Below are positions 1-11,773 of a DNA stretch of 64,000 nt, in pieces (the stretch's first letter is position 1; every line of letters starts with the position of its first letter). Source of the DNA: Maratus speciosus (lineage: Eukaryota > Arthropoda > Arachnida > Araneae > Salticidae); the NCBI GenBank assembly GCA_963932465.1, contig OZ010795.1, positions 477,204,806 to 477,268,805 on the forward strand, in the 5' to 3' direction. The notes beneath the pieces were generated by a model. That model saw only the letters and a program-made list of their open reading frames with translations. It was not told where the DNA came from and searched no databases. A program made the translations under genes and the position numbers.

Positions 1-1393
1 CGCTAATGTGATCGGCTTTAAAAAGATTTCGAAAGATTGAATTATAATTTAAAAAACAGTGGCGATCTCCCTATAAACGGATTTCTGTTCATTTCTCTTT
101 GATTGGGGAAATTTTAACGCCTAATCCGCTGCAGTACTACTTGATTATCCCGTCGACTAATTTCGCCAAATTATATAAATCGCAAAACCACTCGCCAAAT
201 TACACAAATTGATATAATTTTTATTTTAAATAACGAAAGAACAAATAAATTAGTACAACATTAATAAAAATACAAATAAAACGTCGAAATAAAAATAACT
301 TGATGACGTAGACACGTGTAACAACATTTCAAAATAAGCTAATATAAAAGGAATTAAGTAAACAGAATCTTTGTCTTCCGGTATTTTTTAACAAAGCGAT
401 AAGAAAGTTCTTTTAAATGAGCCATTTTAAATTAATCGTTTTTAATCTGACGTAATTTTAACCAAACTATTATTTCTCTTTTTAATATTCACGTGAAAAT
501 GCTTGTGCTAGAAATGAAATATTATTTGCGCTTTCCTAAGAAAAATAGTTGAAAAGTATCCGCTCAAAATATCAAATAAATGTCTAGCGCAATTTCTAAA
601 TTTAAACCGTTTTGCAATATTATTTTGTGTTCGTTTTATGTAATAACTGTAATGTGCGTAAATATGACGTAATTTCTCCTATTTAAGACTTCTAACGCAT
701 GTTAATAAATTATTATTTTACAAATTCCTTTCTCTCTTAAAATTCACGTGTAATTATAGTTTTATGAAGTAATTTTTAATAAGTTCCTGCTTTTTGTACA
801 TAATTATTTAATTCTAATTCCAATGTTTTTTTCTGTTTATAATAGTCACGTGTAAATAAATTTTTAATTTATTACACGTATAAATATATATATATATTTT
901 TGAAGCAAACATTATTGTTTCCGCTGTATATACAGTTGGCAACAGTTTAAATTAATATCACTTTCTAAAATCTGTAAAAAATTTTTCTAGAAATGCTGAA
1001 AATTTGAATTTAAAATAGAAATAAAACCTCAAAAAATTAGCTAAAAAAAAAGAAATACAATCTGCACACGGGCAAATTCTAACGCATAAAAAGATCTAAA
1101 AATGATTACATTCCCATGTATAGTTTTTGCTGCTATAAAACTTTTTTAATGGAACGACTTTGTCCAACTTTAGCATTGAATATATCTTAAAATAATTCTT
1201 CGATTTTAAAACTGTCTGCATCAGCGTGTTTATCAAACATTTCTCTATAATACCACCGATTTTCATATTTTTGTACGCAATATTTTTCTTAATATTAACG
1301 AAGAAAGAACTCCTGTCACAAAACTCCCTGAAAGAACTCCTGTCCCGGCGGCGGCGGTGACAGCGGTAGTTACTTTTTTTTAGAATAGAGAGA
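1..1393 (-). mobile_element. Non-autonomous Helitron, copy 1 (3' end cut by window)
   Basis: This is the same family as the copies at 38840-40086 and 51559-52914. On the minus strand its 5' end reads TCTCTCTATTC, immediately preceded by A, as expected for Helitron insertion between A and T. A GC-rich subterminal block (GTCACCGCCGCCG) follows. The 3' hairpin and CTAG lie just outside the window start, because position 1 already matches sequence some 75 bases inside the other copies. No RepHel protein is encoded, so the copy is non-autonomous and depends on a helicase supplied elsewhere. It carries a foreign insert near 134-321. Confidence 0.8.
134..321. repeat. MITE fragment inside Helitron copy 1
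   Basis: The block beginning CTACTTGATTATCCCGTCGA matches, in the same order, the left part of the element at 29201-29490. It is absent from the equivalent place in the other two short Helitrons. Only one terminal inverted repeat is present here, so it is a truncated copy inserted into or captured by the Helitron. Confidence 0.5.
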
Positions 1394-1616
1394 TTCTTTT
1401 GTTATTAATAAATATTTGTGCTAATTCTATTAGATAGCGGAAAATAGGAAAATTATTTATTATATTATGTATTTACGGTTTTCTTCAACAATAAAATTTT
1501 GAGATTGAACTACTGAACACAGCTTCACAGGTTCAAATTCACAAGTAAAATGTTTATAATTTCATAATCACATTGCATTATGTGATAACCTACGCGTATA
1601 TATATAAACATATACA

Positions 1617-1718
<102 letters not shown>

Positions 1719-1879
1719 CGAGGTATATCCACAAAGTAAGTTCCGTTTCTGTTTCGATCCGCAGCAGCGCTGCGATCGCAGTTCTAAGCATGTGCGGCAA
1801 TTACTCTGACTGAAGGAGAAGAAATATACGTCATTTTCAGATCGCTGCTGCCGACGTGTTATTTGTAGTATTTTTTTGA

Positions 1880-2239
1880 ATGTCAGCCTTAATTGAAAAT
1901 GCCGCCACTTGTGAAATCAGATCTGTGATTCGTTTTCTCAATGCAAAGAAAGTTAAACCATGTGAAATTTATCGGCCAATCTGCGAGGTTTACGGACAAA
2001 ATGCTATGAGGGATTCAATCTTTAGAAGATGGGTCAGACAGTTTAATGAAGGACGTGATCAAGTGCACGATGAAGAACGAAGTGGACGCCCATCTTTGGT
2101 TACTGATGAACTGGTTCATGCAATTGAAGAGAAGGTTAAGCAAAACCGTATGTTTACAAGTAGTGCTCTTGTTATGGAATTTCCGCAAATCTCACGATCA
2201 CTAATTCCTGAAATTGTTACTGAAAAACTGAAATTTTGA
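1880..2239 (+). pseudogene. Mariner transposase, N-terminal part
   Basis: A 119-codon open frame beginning [20 protein letters not shown]. It matches the mariner N-terminal helix-turn-helix region, with the conserved stretch DEERSGRPSLVTDELVHAIE (residues about 64-83) that links the two DNA-binding subdomains. Family members run to about 345 residues. Here the frame ends after about 119, and the whole DD34D catalytic region is gone through an internal deletion, so no active transposase can be made. The ATG start fits the normal mariner N-terminus. In intact relatives the protein binds the terminal repeats and cuts and pastes the element at TA sites. Confidence 0.85.
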
Positions 2240-2298
2240 AAACTTTGCGAAACATACACAGGCGGCAACCTTCTAAGAAGAAGGCATAAAAAAACCTT

Positions 2299-2352
2299 GT
2301 GGCACTCTACGACAAGTGCCTACAAAATTTCGGAAGCTATATAGAAAAGTAG
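2299..2352 (+). pseudogene. Mariner transposase, C-terminal tail
   Basis: Read in frame these 18 codons give VALYDKCLQNFGSYIEK and a stop, which matches the end of mariner transposases. The reading frame and position show that the deletion joined the N-terminal third to the very end of the gene. The right terminal repeat follows about 70 bases later. Confidence 0.75.
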
Positions 2353-2442
2353 TTTTACTGTTGTAGATTTTTCTACAATAAATATTTTTTTGCATCGGTA
2401 CACGTTTTTTTTTAATATAACCAAACGGAACTTACTTTGTGG

Positions 2443-2445
<3 letters not shown>

Positions 2446-2494
<49 letters not shown>
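2446..2494. repeat. (AT)n microsatellite, right block
   Basis: Continuation of the AT tract on the far side of the mariner insertion. Confidence 0.85.
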
Positions 2495-2496
<2 letters not shown>

Positions 2497-3444
2497 CCAT
2501 TAATTAAACATAACCTACCACCATCAAAGACCGTAATATTGTGAATTAAAGCTGTAAGTATAAAAAAAGTGCCAAATCATTTATTATAAGAATTATTATG
2601 GAAGAAAAAAGAAGAAAGTGGACACCGAAAAATAATGGAAAAGCTTATATATTGAATTACGTTTTCCAGGGCACAGAATTCAATGATATAAGCAATATGG
2701 TGTTTTCTGTGAGAAAAAAAAGCTAAAGCTAAAAATTATTTTTCTCTGTGCCCGAACAACCATTATAATCAAGTGAATAGATTAAAAATGAAAACAGAAT
2801 AGAAACAAATAATATGAAATGGAAAAATCAATAAAACCTGTTTAAATATTTATAGGATATAAAATAGAAATAATATACAACATACCGATTAATATTTCAG
2901 TATTTTTCAATATATTCACATGCACATGGCTACCAGAATATCGTAAAGATTAAAGTGAATAAAACAGTTAAGAAATCACAGTAATTGATACCAAAGGATG
3001 CAGTTAATACATTTTGAAAAACTATGATAAATACAATTAATATAATATAAAATAAAATAAATAGAAAGTAATTTCATTATTTAAAATAACTAAAATGCAC
3101 TATTAAATTATTTAATTATTATTTAACAATATCGTCAAAATTTAGCTAAAAAATCCACCTGGTGTAGGAAATTATAACTGAAAATGAGCTGCAAAAAACA
3201 AAATTTATATCTTATCGTCAAAAGACAAATTTTGGTGCTGCCATCTAGTAGTATTTTTATTATTCAAATGTCACAAGATGAACTATTGAAAGACTTTGAA
3301 TGTAAAAAATTTATCAACAGCAAAACCAAACAAATCCTTATATATAGATAATTATATATATATATGTTCAAATTTCAAAGATTTCTTTTCTGCCCAGTAT
3401 TTTACAATAAAATTAAATCTAAAAGTTCCTACATTTTATTATAA
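2495..3444. other. AT-rich stretch, nothing recognised
   Basis: About 950 bases of AT-rich DNA with short open frames only. No terminal repeats, coding motifs or RNA gene were recognised. Confidence 0.5.
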
Positions 3445-4004
3445 AGGGTGGTCCATCTGTTGGTCCTTTTTTTATTATGAAAGAAAACGCATTTAATATG
3501 AATGAAAATCCACATTATCTATTGAACATGGAAGGTGGGTCTATGCCATTTATGTATGGAATACAGTATCGCACATGTTACATGCCATCATCCGAACATA
3601 AAAATGCTCGATGAATTTTCCCAGAATGAACGGATCCATGTCCAAAATTTCAGCTTGGATGCTACGTTTGAGGGCTTCGCTTGTGCGGGGGGGTATTAGT
3701 GTATACTTTACTTTTCAGAAACCTCCAAAGAAAGTAATCCATTAGGGTTAAATCTCACAATCTTGGCGGCCAATTTACATGAGAATTCTTTAAAATTACG
3801 CGATCCGGAAATTTCGAGTTCAATAAGTTGATGGTTTGGCGAGCAGTGTATGCCGTTGCACCGTTGTTGTGTTGTCAACGAGTCCATAATTACTAATGCC
3901 ATACATTTGGCAGTTCATACATGTATGACACATGACAGCTGTCATAAATAACTTGTGAAATATTCATAGTTCAAAAAAAAGAGCCACCATAAAGACTACC
4001 CTAT
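3445..4004 (-). mobile_element. Degenerate Tc3/mariner-superfamily element
   Basis: Imperfect terminal inverted repeats: left AGGGTGGTCCATCTGTTGGT, right (complement) AGGGTAGTCTTTATGGTGGC, followed by a T-run on both sides. The interior holds a broken transposase on the minus strand (3665-3874). At about 560 bp the element is heavily deleted. Confidence 0.6.
3665..3874 (-). pseudogene. Tc3-like transposase catalytic-domain remnant
   Basis: Seventy codons on the minus strand contain NNGATAYTARQTINLLNSKF, then NWPPR, one in-frame stop, and DLTLMDYFLWRFLKSKVYTN. This is the signature of the second half of the DDE domain in Tc3-like transposases (DGATAHTA...WPPRSPDLTPxDFFLW). The stop sits where the family has Ser or Cys before the second conserved Asp. 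Further stops follow downstream, so it is dead. Confidence 0.75.
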
Positions 4005-4011
4005 ATATCTA

Positions 4012-4895
4012 TCAGTATTATAAAGTACAAACGTGTATGTGCGCAACGCTGGCGTCATTTTGACGTGGTGGAGTTTTCGTGGTTTTCTTCGAGCCATGGA
4101 TTTCCATGCGTAAATACGGGTTAGGTTCCCTTAGAAAGACCCCCACGGGGGGCACTCCCCCCGGGCCTATATCCCTAGTGTTGATAATCGGCCGTCAAAA
4201 ATCAACCAACCATTTTGACGGGGGCAACAGTAGACGATTAAATTTATCTTTTAGTACAATTTAAAAAAATTTTAAATATCGCACATTTACAAATTTTCCT
4301 TCGCCGAATAGGGAAAAAAATGTACTTTCTAATACATTTCGTTACAAAACTGTATCACAATTTTGTTGAAAATTGTATAGTTATTTACTCAAGTTTTATT
4401 GTTTTTAAAATAATTTTCAAGTATGATTTTTTTTTCAAATTTATCCTTATCGCATGCAGATGATTACGATTTACGAAAGATAAATGCGTTTGCACTTAAA
4501 TTAATAAAAGTAGAACGACATTTATTTGCAGTTTATATTTCATAACGAAATTAAAACATTCGTCAATCAACAAACGAAGCAGTAAAGTATTAAATAAAAC
4601 ACAAATTTAAGACATGAAACCAAACTACACGCATAAACTACATAATTGTAAAAAGTAATCTTTATCAATTTCATTAGATTGTTAAGTCCTTGCACGAGGC
4701 TAATACGATAGTACCCGCTTTTAATAAATTTCAAAAAAATTTGAACGCAATATTGCTATTTTTTAAATGAATGTGATTTTCGGTATTATAAGTAGACATT
4801 TAAAATATATACATATTAAATGTAAAAAATCTATTAGAGTTATCAGTTTTAAAGAAATGGTCCTCGCCTACATTCTGTTACCCGGGAAGCCCGGG
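4012..4895 (+). repeat. Family E repeat copy 1 (Helitron-like candidate)
   Basis: Begins TCTATCAGTATTATAAAG, followed by ACAAACGTGTATGTGCGCAA. It ends near the palindrome CCCGGGAAGCCCGGG at about 4880. The same head and tail occur inverted at 20412-19438, and the head alone at 17443. TC at the start and a hairpin near the end suggest a Helitron, but this copy lacks a clear CTRR end. A GC-rich block at 4140-4175 (ACCCCCACGGGGGGCACTCC) is unusual here. Confidence 0.35.
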
Positions 4896-4904
4896 TTTAT
4901 GTCA

Positions 4905-5506
4905 TTGTACATAATAAAAAATTGATGACTAATTACGAATATTTGACTACATTTTTCGAAAAAAATATGAATTGCAACCTACAACTATTTTAATAGACTT
5001 ATATTTGTTATGTCCTGCTTTATGCAAATTCTTAATTTCAAATTTTTCTACCAAGTAGTTTTCGAATTATGAGTAAAAACGTCAAAATAACGGTTTAAGT
5101 CTATTATGTCCAGAAAAGCATAATTTCAAAGAAATATATTTTACGCATTTTAATGAAAAATTTGGGCTGGCAATAGTCGAAACATATTAAGCGAGTGAGA
5201 TGTTTATATTGGCAAGAAATAATACATTAATAGAAGTGACATAGTCATTCTGTAGCATTTCAACAACCGAGTATAGAACTTCAATTTGGATAAAGCCCCT
5301 AAAATATGCTCATTTTAATAAAATTAATTTCTCGGAAACTAATCACACGAATTTCATGCAAATAGTTTTAGGCTAATTGAAGGGAGTAGAATCCATTTAT
5401 TGTGTCAAACTTGGGTATTGCTATTGAAAAAAGCAAAGTTTGGGATAGTTTAGATATGTAGATGGACCCCTCAGCAAATTTTATATACACCATTTAAAAA
5501 TAGACT
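4905..5506. repeat. Truncated copy of foldback element G
   Basis: Matches the complement of 25240-25700 and adjoining parts of G1. Shared landmarks are ATGAATTGCAACCTAC, CAAGTAGTTTTCGAATTATG and ATATGTAGATGGACCCCT. Both termini are missing; the right side stops at the hAT-like element. Confidence 0.6.
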
Positions 5507-5514
5507 CAACCGGT

Positions 5515-6763
5515 TAGAGTCCTGCTTCGGGTCAGCTTACCCGCTTTTACTCGAACCCGACCCGACCCGGTTGGCGCTATATTTTCCAGTTGCGGTATCC
5601 AGTCGGGTCGAGTTGACTTCAACATTTTTGCTGCGGATCGGTTTGGCTTTCATTGTTTCTGGATCGGGTAGGTTTCGGGTTGGCTTTTTGACTCTTGTGC
5701 GTTGGTTTCGGATTGACCCGATTTTTTTTATAGAATGTTCAAAATATTTTTTCACGTTAAAAGTCTATTACACCGCAGATCAAAGTTTCATAAAAGCAAA
5801 ATGATTCTCGTCTTAGAATTTGTTTCTGGAAGTTAATATAAGCATACTTTTTCAACTAATGGTACGATAAGGATTATAACGAATGTCACCTGCAGTGCTA
5901 AAGCATTTTTGCTGAATAGTTAAAATTCTAATGCTTTCATCTTGATACTCCTAACGTTGCTATGATAAAAATCTACTGTATGATAAATAGTAACAATCAT
6001 TTAGCGTTTTGCTGCGTATTGTATTTTTAAAGTATGACAAAAATGTTAATTGTGTAATACAAGGTGTACCGTTATAAGTGGAACTTTTGAATCCGCAATA
6101 AATTTTAAAGCATTTTTAAAGATCAGATTTCAAATTGTATACTGTTACATATAGATTGAATGATTATTTTCCTACTTTCTTTGTTTTCTTGTATCAAAGT
6201 TCGGGTATAATTTATCTTACCTGTAATATTCATTTAATTGAGTCGTATACGGGGCACGGCTCGGGTACAACCCAACCCGTGCTCGACTCTAATTCAAATA
6301 CGTATTTCCTTTCATGTGAAACATATTTGTGCTGAAACTGTTTGCGAAAATCCCAACAATCTGGGTGGCAAAAATCTTATACATGACCCTCAAGAAATTT
6401 CTAGTGTGAACCCGACCTGCTCAAAGAAAAGTAGATTCATTCCGAGCCGAAAAAACAAAATTCGGGAAACATCCCGACCCGATGTTTGACTCTATTCAAC
6501 GATCCCAAGGTATTCTCTATTCAGAGGTTTCACTATATTTGAATAGAATATAGATTCTTTATTTCTTCTATGAAAAATATAAAAATGGTATTAGAGATAC
6601 AATGTGGAATTTTTTTCATAATGGCATTAAAACATGATTTACTTTTCTTTCATTGCGGGTTCGGGTAGGTCGGGTTGCTAGTTTAAATATTACGGGTGCG
6701 GGTTGACTTAAAATGGAATTTGTGGGTTCGGTTCTGATACAACCCGACCCGTGCAGGACTCTA
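5515..6763. mobile_element. hAT-like non-autonomous element rich in GGGTCGGGT
   Basis: Inverted ends TAGAGTCCTGC (left) and GCAGGACTCTA (right), each followed inward by GGGTCGGGTT-type motifs. The flanking octamers CAACCGGT and TAGCCGGT agree at six of eight places, as an aged 8-bp hAT duplication might. Additional internal ends (near 6238-6290 and 6470-6490) read GAGTC...GACTC with the same motif, so one related element may be nested. No transposase is present. Confidence 0.5.
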
Positions 6764-7302
6764 TAGCCGGTTGTCATTGGGCGAGGTGGCTTTGGAGAAG
6801 TAACACGAGTCATTATACGTTAAATGAACATGCAGGCATGCACCTAACTTACGGTGCGGCAGGGGTCAGCAGCCGGGGAGTTGTGCAAATGTATGCAGAT
6901 TGCTACTCCAACTGACCCAAACCTCAGAATCAAATGTTTGCATGTGTTCATCAACAACTAGGCGAAACTGTATCGGTTACCAGTATCTGTCACGATAGAG
7001 GAAGCATCCGATCGAATCGAAGAGTTCCAATCGAGGAAGCTGTCTTACAGTGTTCTGCATACATTTGCGGAGCCCTCCGACCACTTTCCTCTTTCGCACC
7101 TTAAGTTAGATGCATGCCTACATATTCATTTAATTTGTAATGACTCATGTTACTTCTGGAAAGTCACCTTGTCGAATAGCGACCGATTGGACTTGTTACA
7201 GAGCTTTGCGCGTGAGCAGAAATTGTGGATATATAGAGCCATCTACAACTTCATACGTTCGTTTGCGCCCATATTTTCCTTAGTGAAACTATATTCTTTT
7301 AC

Positions 7303-7460
7303 TAGATTAATTTTAACACAATTATTCTAATTGGTAAATAAATCACATCGGAAATAAATTTTCAACTGGCGGAAAATGTTCGGAGCAGGATTCAAACCAG
7401 AGATCTCTTGGCTGATATGATTTATTTACCAACTAGAATAATTGTGTTAAAATTAATCTA
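7303..7460. repeat. Inverted repeat with 47-bp arms around a SINE-like core
   Basis: Arms 7303-7349 and 7414-7460 are complementary at all but two positions (TTAATTTTAACACAATTATT in the left arm). The loop contains, on the minus strand, GGTTTGAATCC, a good match to a tRNA B box. The same stretch recurs degenerately at 7617-7665. Confidence 0.7.
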
Positions 7461-7585
7461 ATGTACGTATCCAGCGACTTCTGGGGTTCCATTATCTGCA
7501 ATCTATTCTGTTGAGCTGAACCAGATTTCAGACTAAATGCTATAATTGTTAAGGTCAGCTGGGTGAAGAAGTTCCACCATATTCA

Positions 7586-7657
7586 TCCGGGTTGGCTCAG
7601 ATGGTAGAGCATTGGCGGTTTCAGTCATGAGACCCCTTGTTTGGATCTTGGTCTGGA
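7586..7657 (+). repeat. tRNA-derived SINE head or tRNA pseudogene
   Basis: TGGCTCAGATGGTAGAGC is a strong tRNA D-arm/A-box. TTTGGATCTTGG some 45 bases on is a decayed B box. TCCGGGT at the start can partly pair with the TCTGGA end. The anticodon arm does not fold convincingly, so a working tRNA gene is unlikely. Confidence 0.45.
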
Positions 7658-8263
7658 CATTTTCTTCTGATATCTTCTTTTGCTATTTTCTAATTCCCCA
7701 CCAAATTTGAACGATCATTTTTGGTGCATCCTGTAGACTCAGAGTGGTATTCTCAGCACGTAATTTGATCTAGAAAGTGTACGCTTTGTCATTAGAAAAA
7801 AACTTTTCCGGAATGTACATATTATCCAAAAAAAAAAAAAAAAATAGGCAGTACTTAAGTTTTTAGAGATTATTTCACAAATAACTTCAGTATAGAAATA
7901 CTGTTTCGTTGCTATTCAAACTATTCACATTTGGTTTCAATATATTTTTCATTTGAATGAATCAATTTTCAATAGATGCAAACTATTCACAAATTTGTAT
8001 TTTAACAAGCATTTTAATCATATAGAGTTTTCAGAAGCATTTTTTGTACCACTGTTTCTGAATAAGAAAGTTTGAATTAGTTCACTGCTTAGTTCTGCGA
8101 TTAAATAAATCCAAAATTACTATTCGGAAATAGAAGATAAACAAAGAAGCAAACATCTCTTCGTAACCTATTTATAAGCTTTTACTGCGTCTTCTAGGCT
8201 GCTAAATCTCTGTCGATGTATTTTATTGTCAGTGAATTGGAATAAGAAAAAGGCATTCTCAAA

Positions 8264-9302
8264 AGACAGGCTAATTAGAAAAAGAAAGAAAACATCATGC
8301 GTCAAGCATAGATTATGAAAGACTTTAGAACACATTCGGATTAATGTAACAAAACTTCACCCTATAATAAGTTGAAATAAGATGCCTAATTGAACCATTT
8401 GGAAATGTATTACACTGTAAAAAAATGTGGTAATTTACGAAAATTTTTCTGTGAAACTAGGATTCCTGGAACTTTTTATGTAACAACAACAACAAAAATC
8501 CCTGTAACAGATACACTTGCACCGTAAATCAAAATATCTGTAAGGTTAATAAAAAAGTTTTAGAAATTGGGATGCCTTGAGCTTTTTAAGTAACTGAAAC
8601 CAGGGTTACAGATAAAATTTTAGTACGATTACTGTAATTTTAGTAGATTCTTTTGTAAAGATACAGATGTTTGTAGCCTTACAAAAATTAGTTTTGTAGA
8701 TTTATATATTTTTTTGTACAGTGTACAGATAAAAACTTAGTAAGCATACAGATTTCTGTTATTTTACATCTGTAGAATTACAGTTTTTTTTACAGTGTAA
8801 CACATTTGAAAATCTAATTTCAGCATTTCCCATCTACAGTCTGAAAATTATCCGAATTCTTTGAGCAGTCTTGTATACGACATATAGATTTGTATCTATG
8901 AACTATATGCATGCAAAAATTTCACTGAATTCCTGTGTGTGTCCCTGTAAATGAATGGTTAATTTTATGAACGCCCTACACTATAGTAATTATCTTGTAG
9001 TGAAATTTAGGGATTAATATCAATTTTAATACATTTGAAATAGCTCAATGTCATTAAAATACACTGCAAACGATTTTTCCCCATTGACCATAATGTAACG
9101 AAATTATTTTGAGTGCCCCTCTAAACGAACTATTAATGCTACGCACCCCATATTGCATACCAAACATTATATGGCAAACAACAGTAACTTATATCAACTG
9201 CATGAAAATACCAGTATATTTACGAGAGATAGAGCGTAGACTGGCGGACAGACAAACCAAATTCATAAACAATTTTCAACTTTCTTCGAAAGCGTTAAAA
9301 AT
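8264..9302 (-). repeat. Family A element, copy A0
   Basis: Inverted relative to A1. The tail motif CATGCGTCAAGCATAGATTA lies at the left, degenerate tandem units follow, and a GACAGAC remnant plus the head lie at the right. It is interrupted by a MITE at 8411-8799. Assigned to the DINE-1/mini-me/pearl type of Helentron-associated repeat on architecture (see findings). Confidence 0.6.
8411..8799. mobile_element. MITE with CACTGTAAAAAAA ends and TA duplication
   Basis: Ends TACACTGTAAAAAAA and TTTTTTTACAGTGTA, each including a flanking TA. Motifs such as ACAGATTTCTGT and TTACAGAT recur in both arms. It has the same end type as the MITEs at 38605-38839 and 47026-47740. It is nested in family A copy A0. 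Confidence 0.75.
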
Positions 9303-9408
9303 GAATCAGGAATATTTTCCTTGCTCTAAAAAACTGATAGTTGAAAATGCAGGTGTGAGCTTTTGTTGTCATGATGAAAAAAGAAGAAAGATGTAATATT
9401 GCTCGTTT

Positions 9409-11122
9409 TTAACACTTTCCAACAAAGTTGAAAAGTGTTTATGCATTCGGTTTGTCTGTCCGTCTGTCCCCGCTCTAACTCCCGTAAATATACTAGGATC
9501 GTTCTGAAAAATGTGGATGTTAGTGATCTCTACCATAGCACAAACCCTATTGCAAATGAAGTTTGTAGCATGTTTAGTTCATTTACAGGGGCAGTCAAAA
9601 GTTTTCCGTTACATTACGGCCTATGGGAAAGAATCGTTTCAACTTATTTTTAATGATATTACACGCTTTGAAACACAATAAAAGTGATATGCATTTATCA
9701 AGTGCACTACACAGGTGCCAAGTTGCCACTAATCCTCCGTAATATGTGAGTTAATTTAACCCTGGTTTAATACATTTCGCACAAGAATTTTTTTCAGAGA
9801 TGAAATTAAATAAGTAGAAAACTGGAATTAAATAAATAAAGATTCATCAAATAATTTTTCTGGTTCGAAACGTTGGTAAACTGGGTTAAATTAATCCACG
9901 CATTACGGAAGATTAGTGCAAACTTGGCACCTCTGGCACTAAAATATGCATTCCGTAGAATATGCGCTGCAAAGAATAAATATTATTCATTTACAGGGCC
10001 ACACAAAACAATTCCGTTACATAATGATATACGGGTGGAGGGAATTTTTTCCGGCGTATTTTAATTATGTTAAATTATTTCATGTATAATGGAATCGATT
10101 TACGTCGCTGATGTTTACTATAACTTATTTCATGTATAATACGAAGTGCATAGCATTTACAGGGACACACAAAAGATTTCAGATACTATATTGTATCCGA
10201 AGTATTGCACGGTAGCGATGATTGCTGAAAATGCTTTTTTAAGTATGTTATGTGCTTTTATGTTTCACTATATTTGTGCATTGTATAATGATGTGTATAA
10301 ATGCTGTAATTCATATACAGGGCTACACAAAAGAATTTGTAATGGTTACTGGGTATAATTATAAATTGCTTAAAGGTGGTTTTTAAATACGTTATGCATT
10401 TTTACGCCTAACTGCATTTTGTTTACTAAGAAATGTTTGTAGATAAAATTATAAAACATAGATAAAATTATATACAGCGTCACGCAAAGAATTGGATACA
10501 TGGCCGTCTATAAATGATAATTTCTGAAAATGTGATTCCAGTGGTTTTAAGAAAGTTTTAATTTGAATTAAACTTTAGCTAAATAGTGGCGTGTAATAAA
10601 GGTGCTAGGTGAACTACAGGGTTGTACAGAAGTGTACAAGTATGTTTCCATCTATTAGTATAAATTGCTGAAAGAGAAATTTCAACCTGTTATTCGTTTT
10701 CTTGCTAAACTAAATTTCCCCATTATATAGCATATATATCAACCTACAGATCAAATACAGAGCTATTCAAAAGAATTGGAATACATATTTGATATGGATG
10801 GTAACTATTGAAATCAGTTTTTCAAATGTTTTATGCGTTTTCTAAAATGTTTACTTAGTTCTTTTATATGCATTATTTCCCTAAATATCCTTCTAAAATG
10901 TTTACTTAGTTCTTTTATATACATTATTTCCCTAAATAACCTTCTAAAATGTTTACTTAGTTCTTTTATATACATTATTATCCTAAATAACCTTCTAAAA
11001 TGTTTACTTAGTTCTTTTATATACATTATTTCCCTAAATAACGAAGCTTTGTTAAAGCATACAGGAAGTGTTGGAAAGTGTTTCATAATCTATGCTTAAC
11101 GCATGAATTTTCTTACTTGTTT
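9409..11122 (+). repeat. Family A element, copy A1 (longest)
   Basis: Head: AACACTTTCCAACAAAGTTG then AAAAGTGTT, a hairpin. GTTTGTCTGTCCGTCTGTCC follows within 30 bases. The body is a series of units, each marked by TACAGGG-CACACAAAAG, at 9585, 9993, 10159, 10317, 10474, 10616 and 10757 (spacing 141-166 after the first). The tail has GTGTTGGAAAGTGTT followed by TCATAATCTATGCTTAACGC. Non-coding; open frames inside are shadows. Other copies: A0, A2, A3. Confidence 0.75.
10841..11044. repeat. Minisatellite, four copies of 51 bp
   Basis: The unit starting TCTAAAATGTTTACTTAGTT repeats at 10841, 10892, 10943 and 10994 with very few changes. In copy A3 (around 28160-28210) the same place has a single unit, so the expansion is local to A1 and recent. 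Confidence 0.9.
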
Positions 11123-11773
11123 TTTCTATGAGTTCAGCTGTTATTTCTACCCAACAAACCGTTGTATTACAATAAGTGAATGAAGAAGGACGTATGTTAC
11201 AAATCTAGAATTTTGATTTAAAATATTTTAGTTACTGGGTGATTGCAAAATTTCGTGCCCTATTTCATAGATGGCAGAAAGTTTCAGCTTTGACTGAGCT
11301 GATGTTGCTTTTAGAACCATATTACTAACTGACAGTTGCAGAGCTATGTGGATGAACATGTTATGCCACATTTTCTAAAACAAAATTCATCTTTTGGATG
11401 AAAGCGTTATGAGGTATCCTATCACATGGTGAAGATAAAATACTAAGAATCTATTTAGTCTTGAAGATTTAAGGCATTATTCATTAATATTTAATATTTT
11501 AATATTTAATAATGTCAATAACATTAATAATTTTTAATATTTGAGAATCTAATATGAATAAGTTATTCTGAGTGAGTTTAGTACCATACCTGTTAATATT
11601 TTAAACACATGGTATCAAACAGAAAATAAATCATTAAAATTTACAGCAAAAACTTTCACTTCAAATTTCTTCAAATGTAATTTTCGTTACTTAACATGTC
11701 CTTCCACTTAGCTCTTCAGTTACCTACTTGCGTCGTTAGTGTACATAACGTTTAAAAAAAATCAGATTAATTT

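Larger units (their letters stand above)
1725..2446 (+). mobile_element. Internally deleted mariner element
   Basis: Terminal inverted repeats read ATATCCACAAAGTAAGTTCC on the left and its complement (2423-2446) on the right. This is the classic mariner end containing AAGTAAGTTCCG. The element is about 720 bp where full-length mariners are about 1.3 kb. Inside are the start of a transposase (1880-2239) and its last 17 codons (2299-2352), with the catalytic centre missing. It lies inside an AT microsatellite, agreeing with TA target choice. Confidence 0.85.
6772..7735. mobile_element. Foldback element F, copy 2 (left end lost)
   Basis: Matches the interior and right arm of F1 (21791-22522), for example GAAGTAACACGAGTCATTAT and GTGAGCAGAAATTGTGGATA, ending CATCCTGTA. 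The left arm is missing where the hAT-like element abuts. About 360 bases near 7287-7660, including tRNA-like sequence, are inserted relative to F1. Confidence 0.6.

Noticed and set aside
5507..6771. Firm 8-bp hAT target duplication
   Set aside because: Only six of eight bases agree and the two sides belong to different older repeats, so the match may be chance; kept as tentative.
7586..7657. Functional tRNA gene
   Set aside because: A-box is good but the anticodon stem and B-box are degraded; more likely a SINE head.
10814..11099. Open frames with a repeated MYIKELSKHFRR-like peptide
   Set aside because: Produced by the 51-bp minisatellite, whose length is a multiple of three; no start context or relatives, and the repeat is absent in A3.
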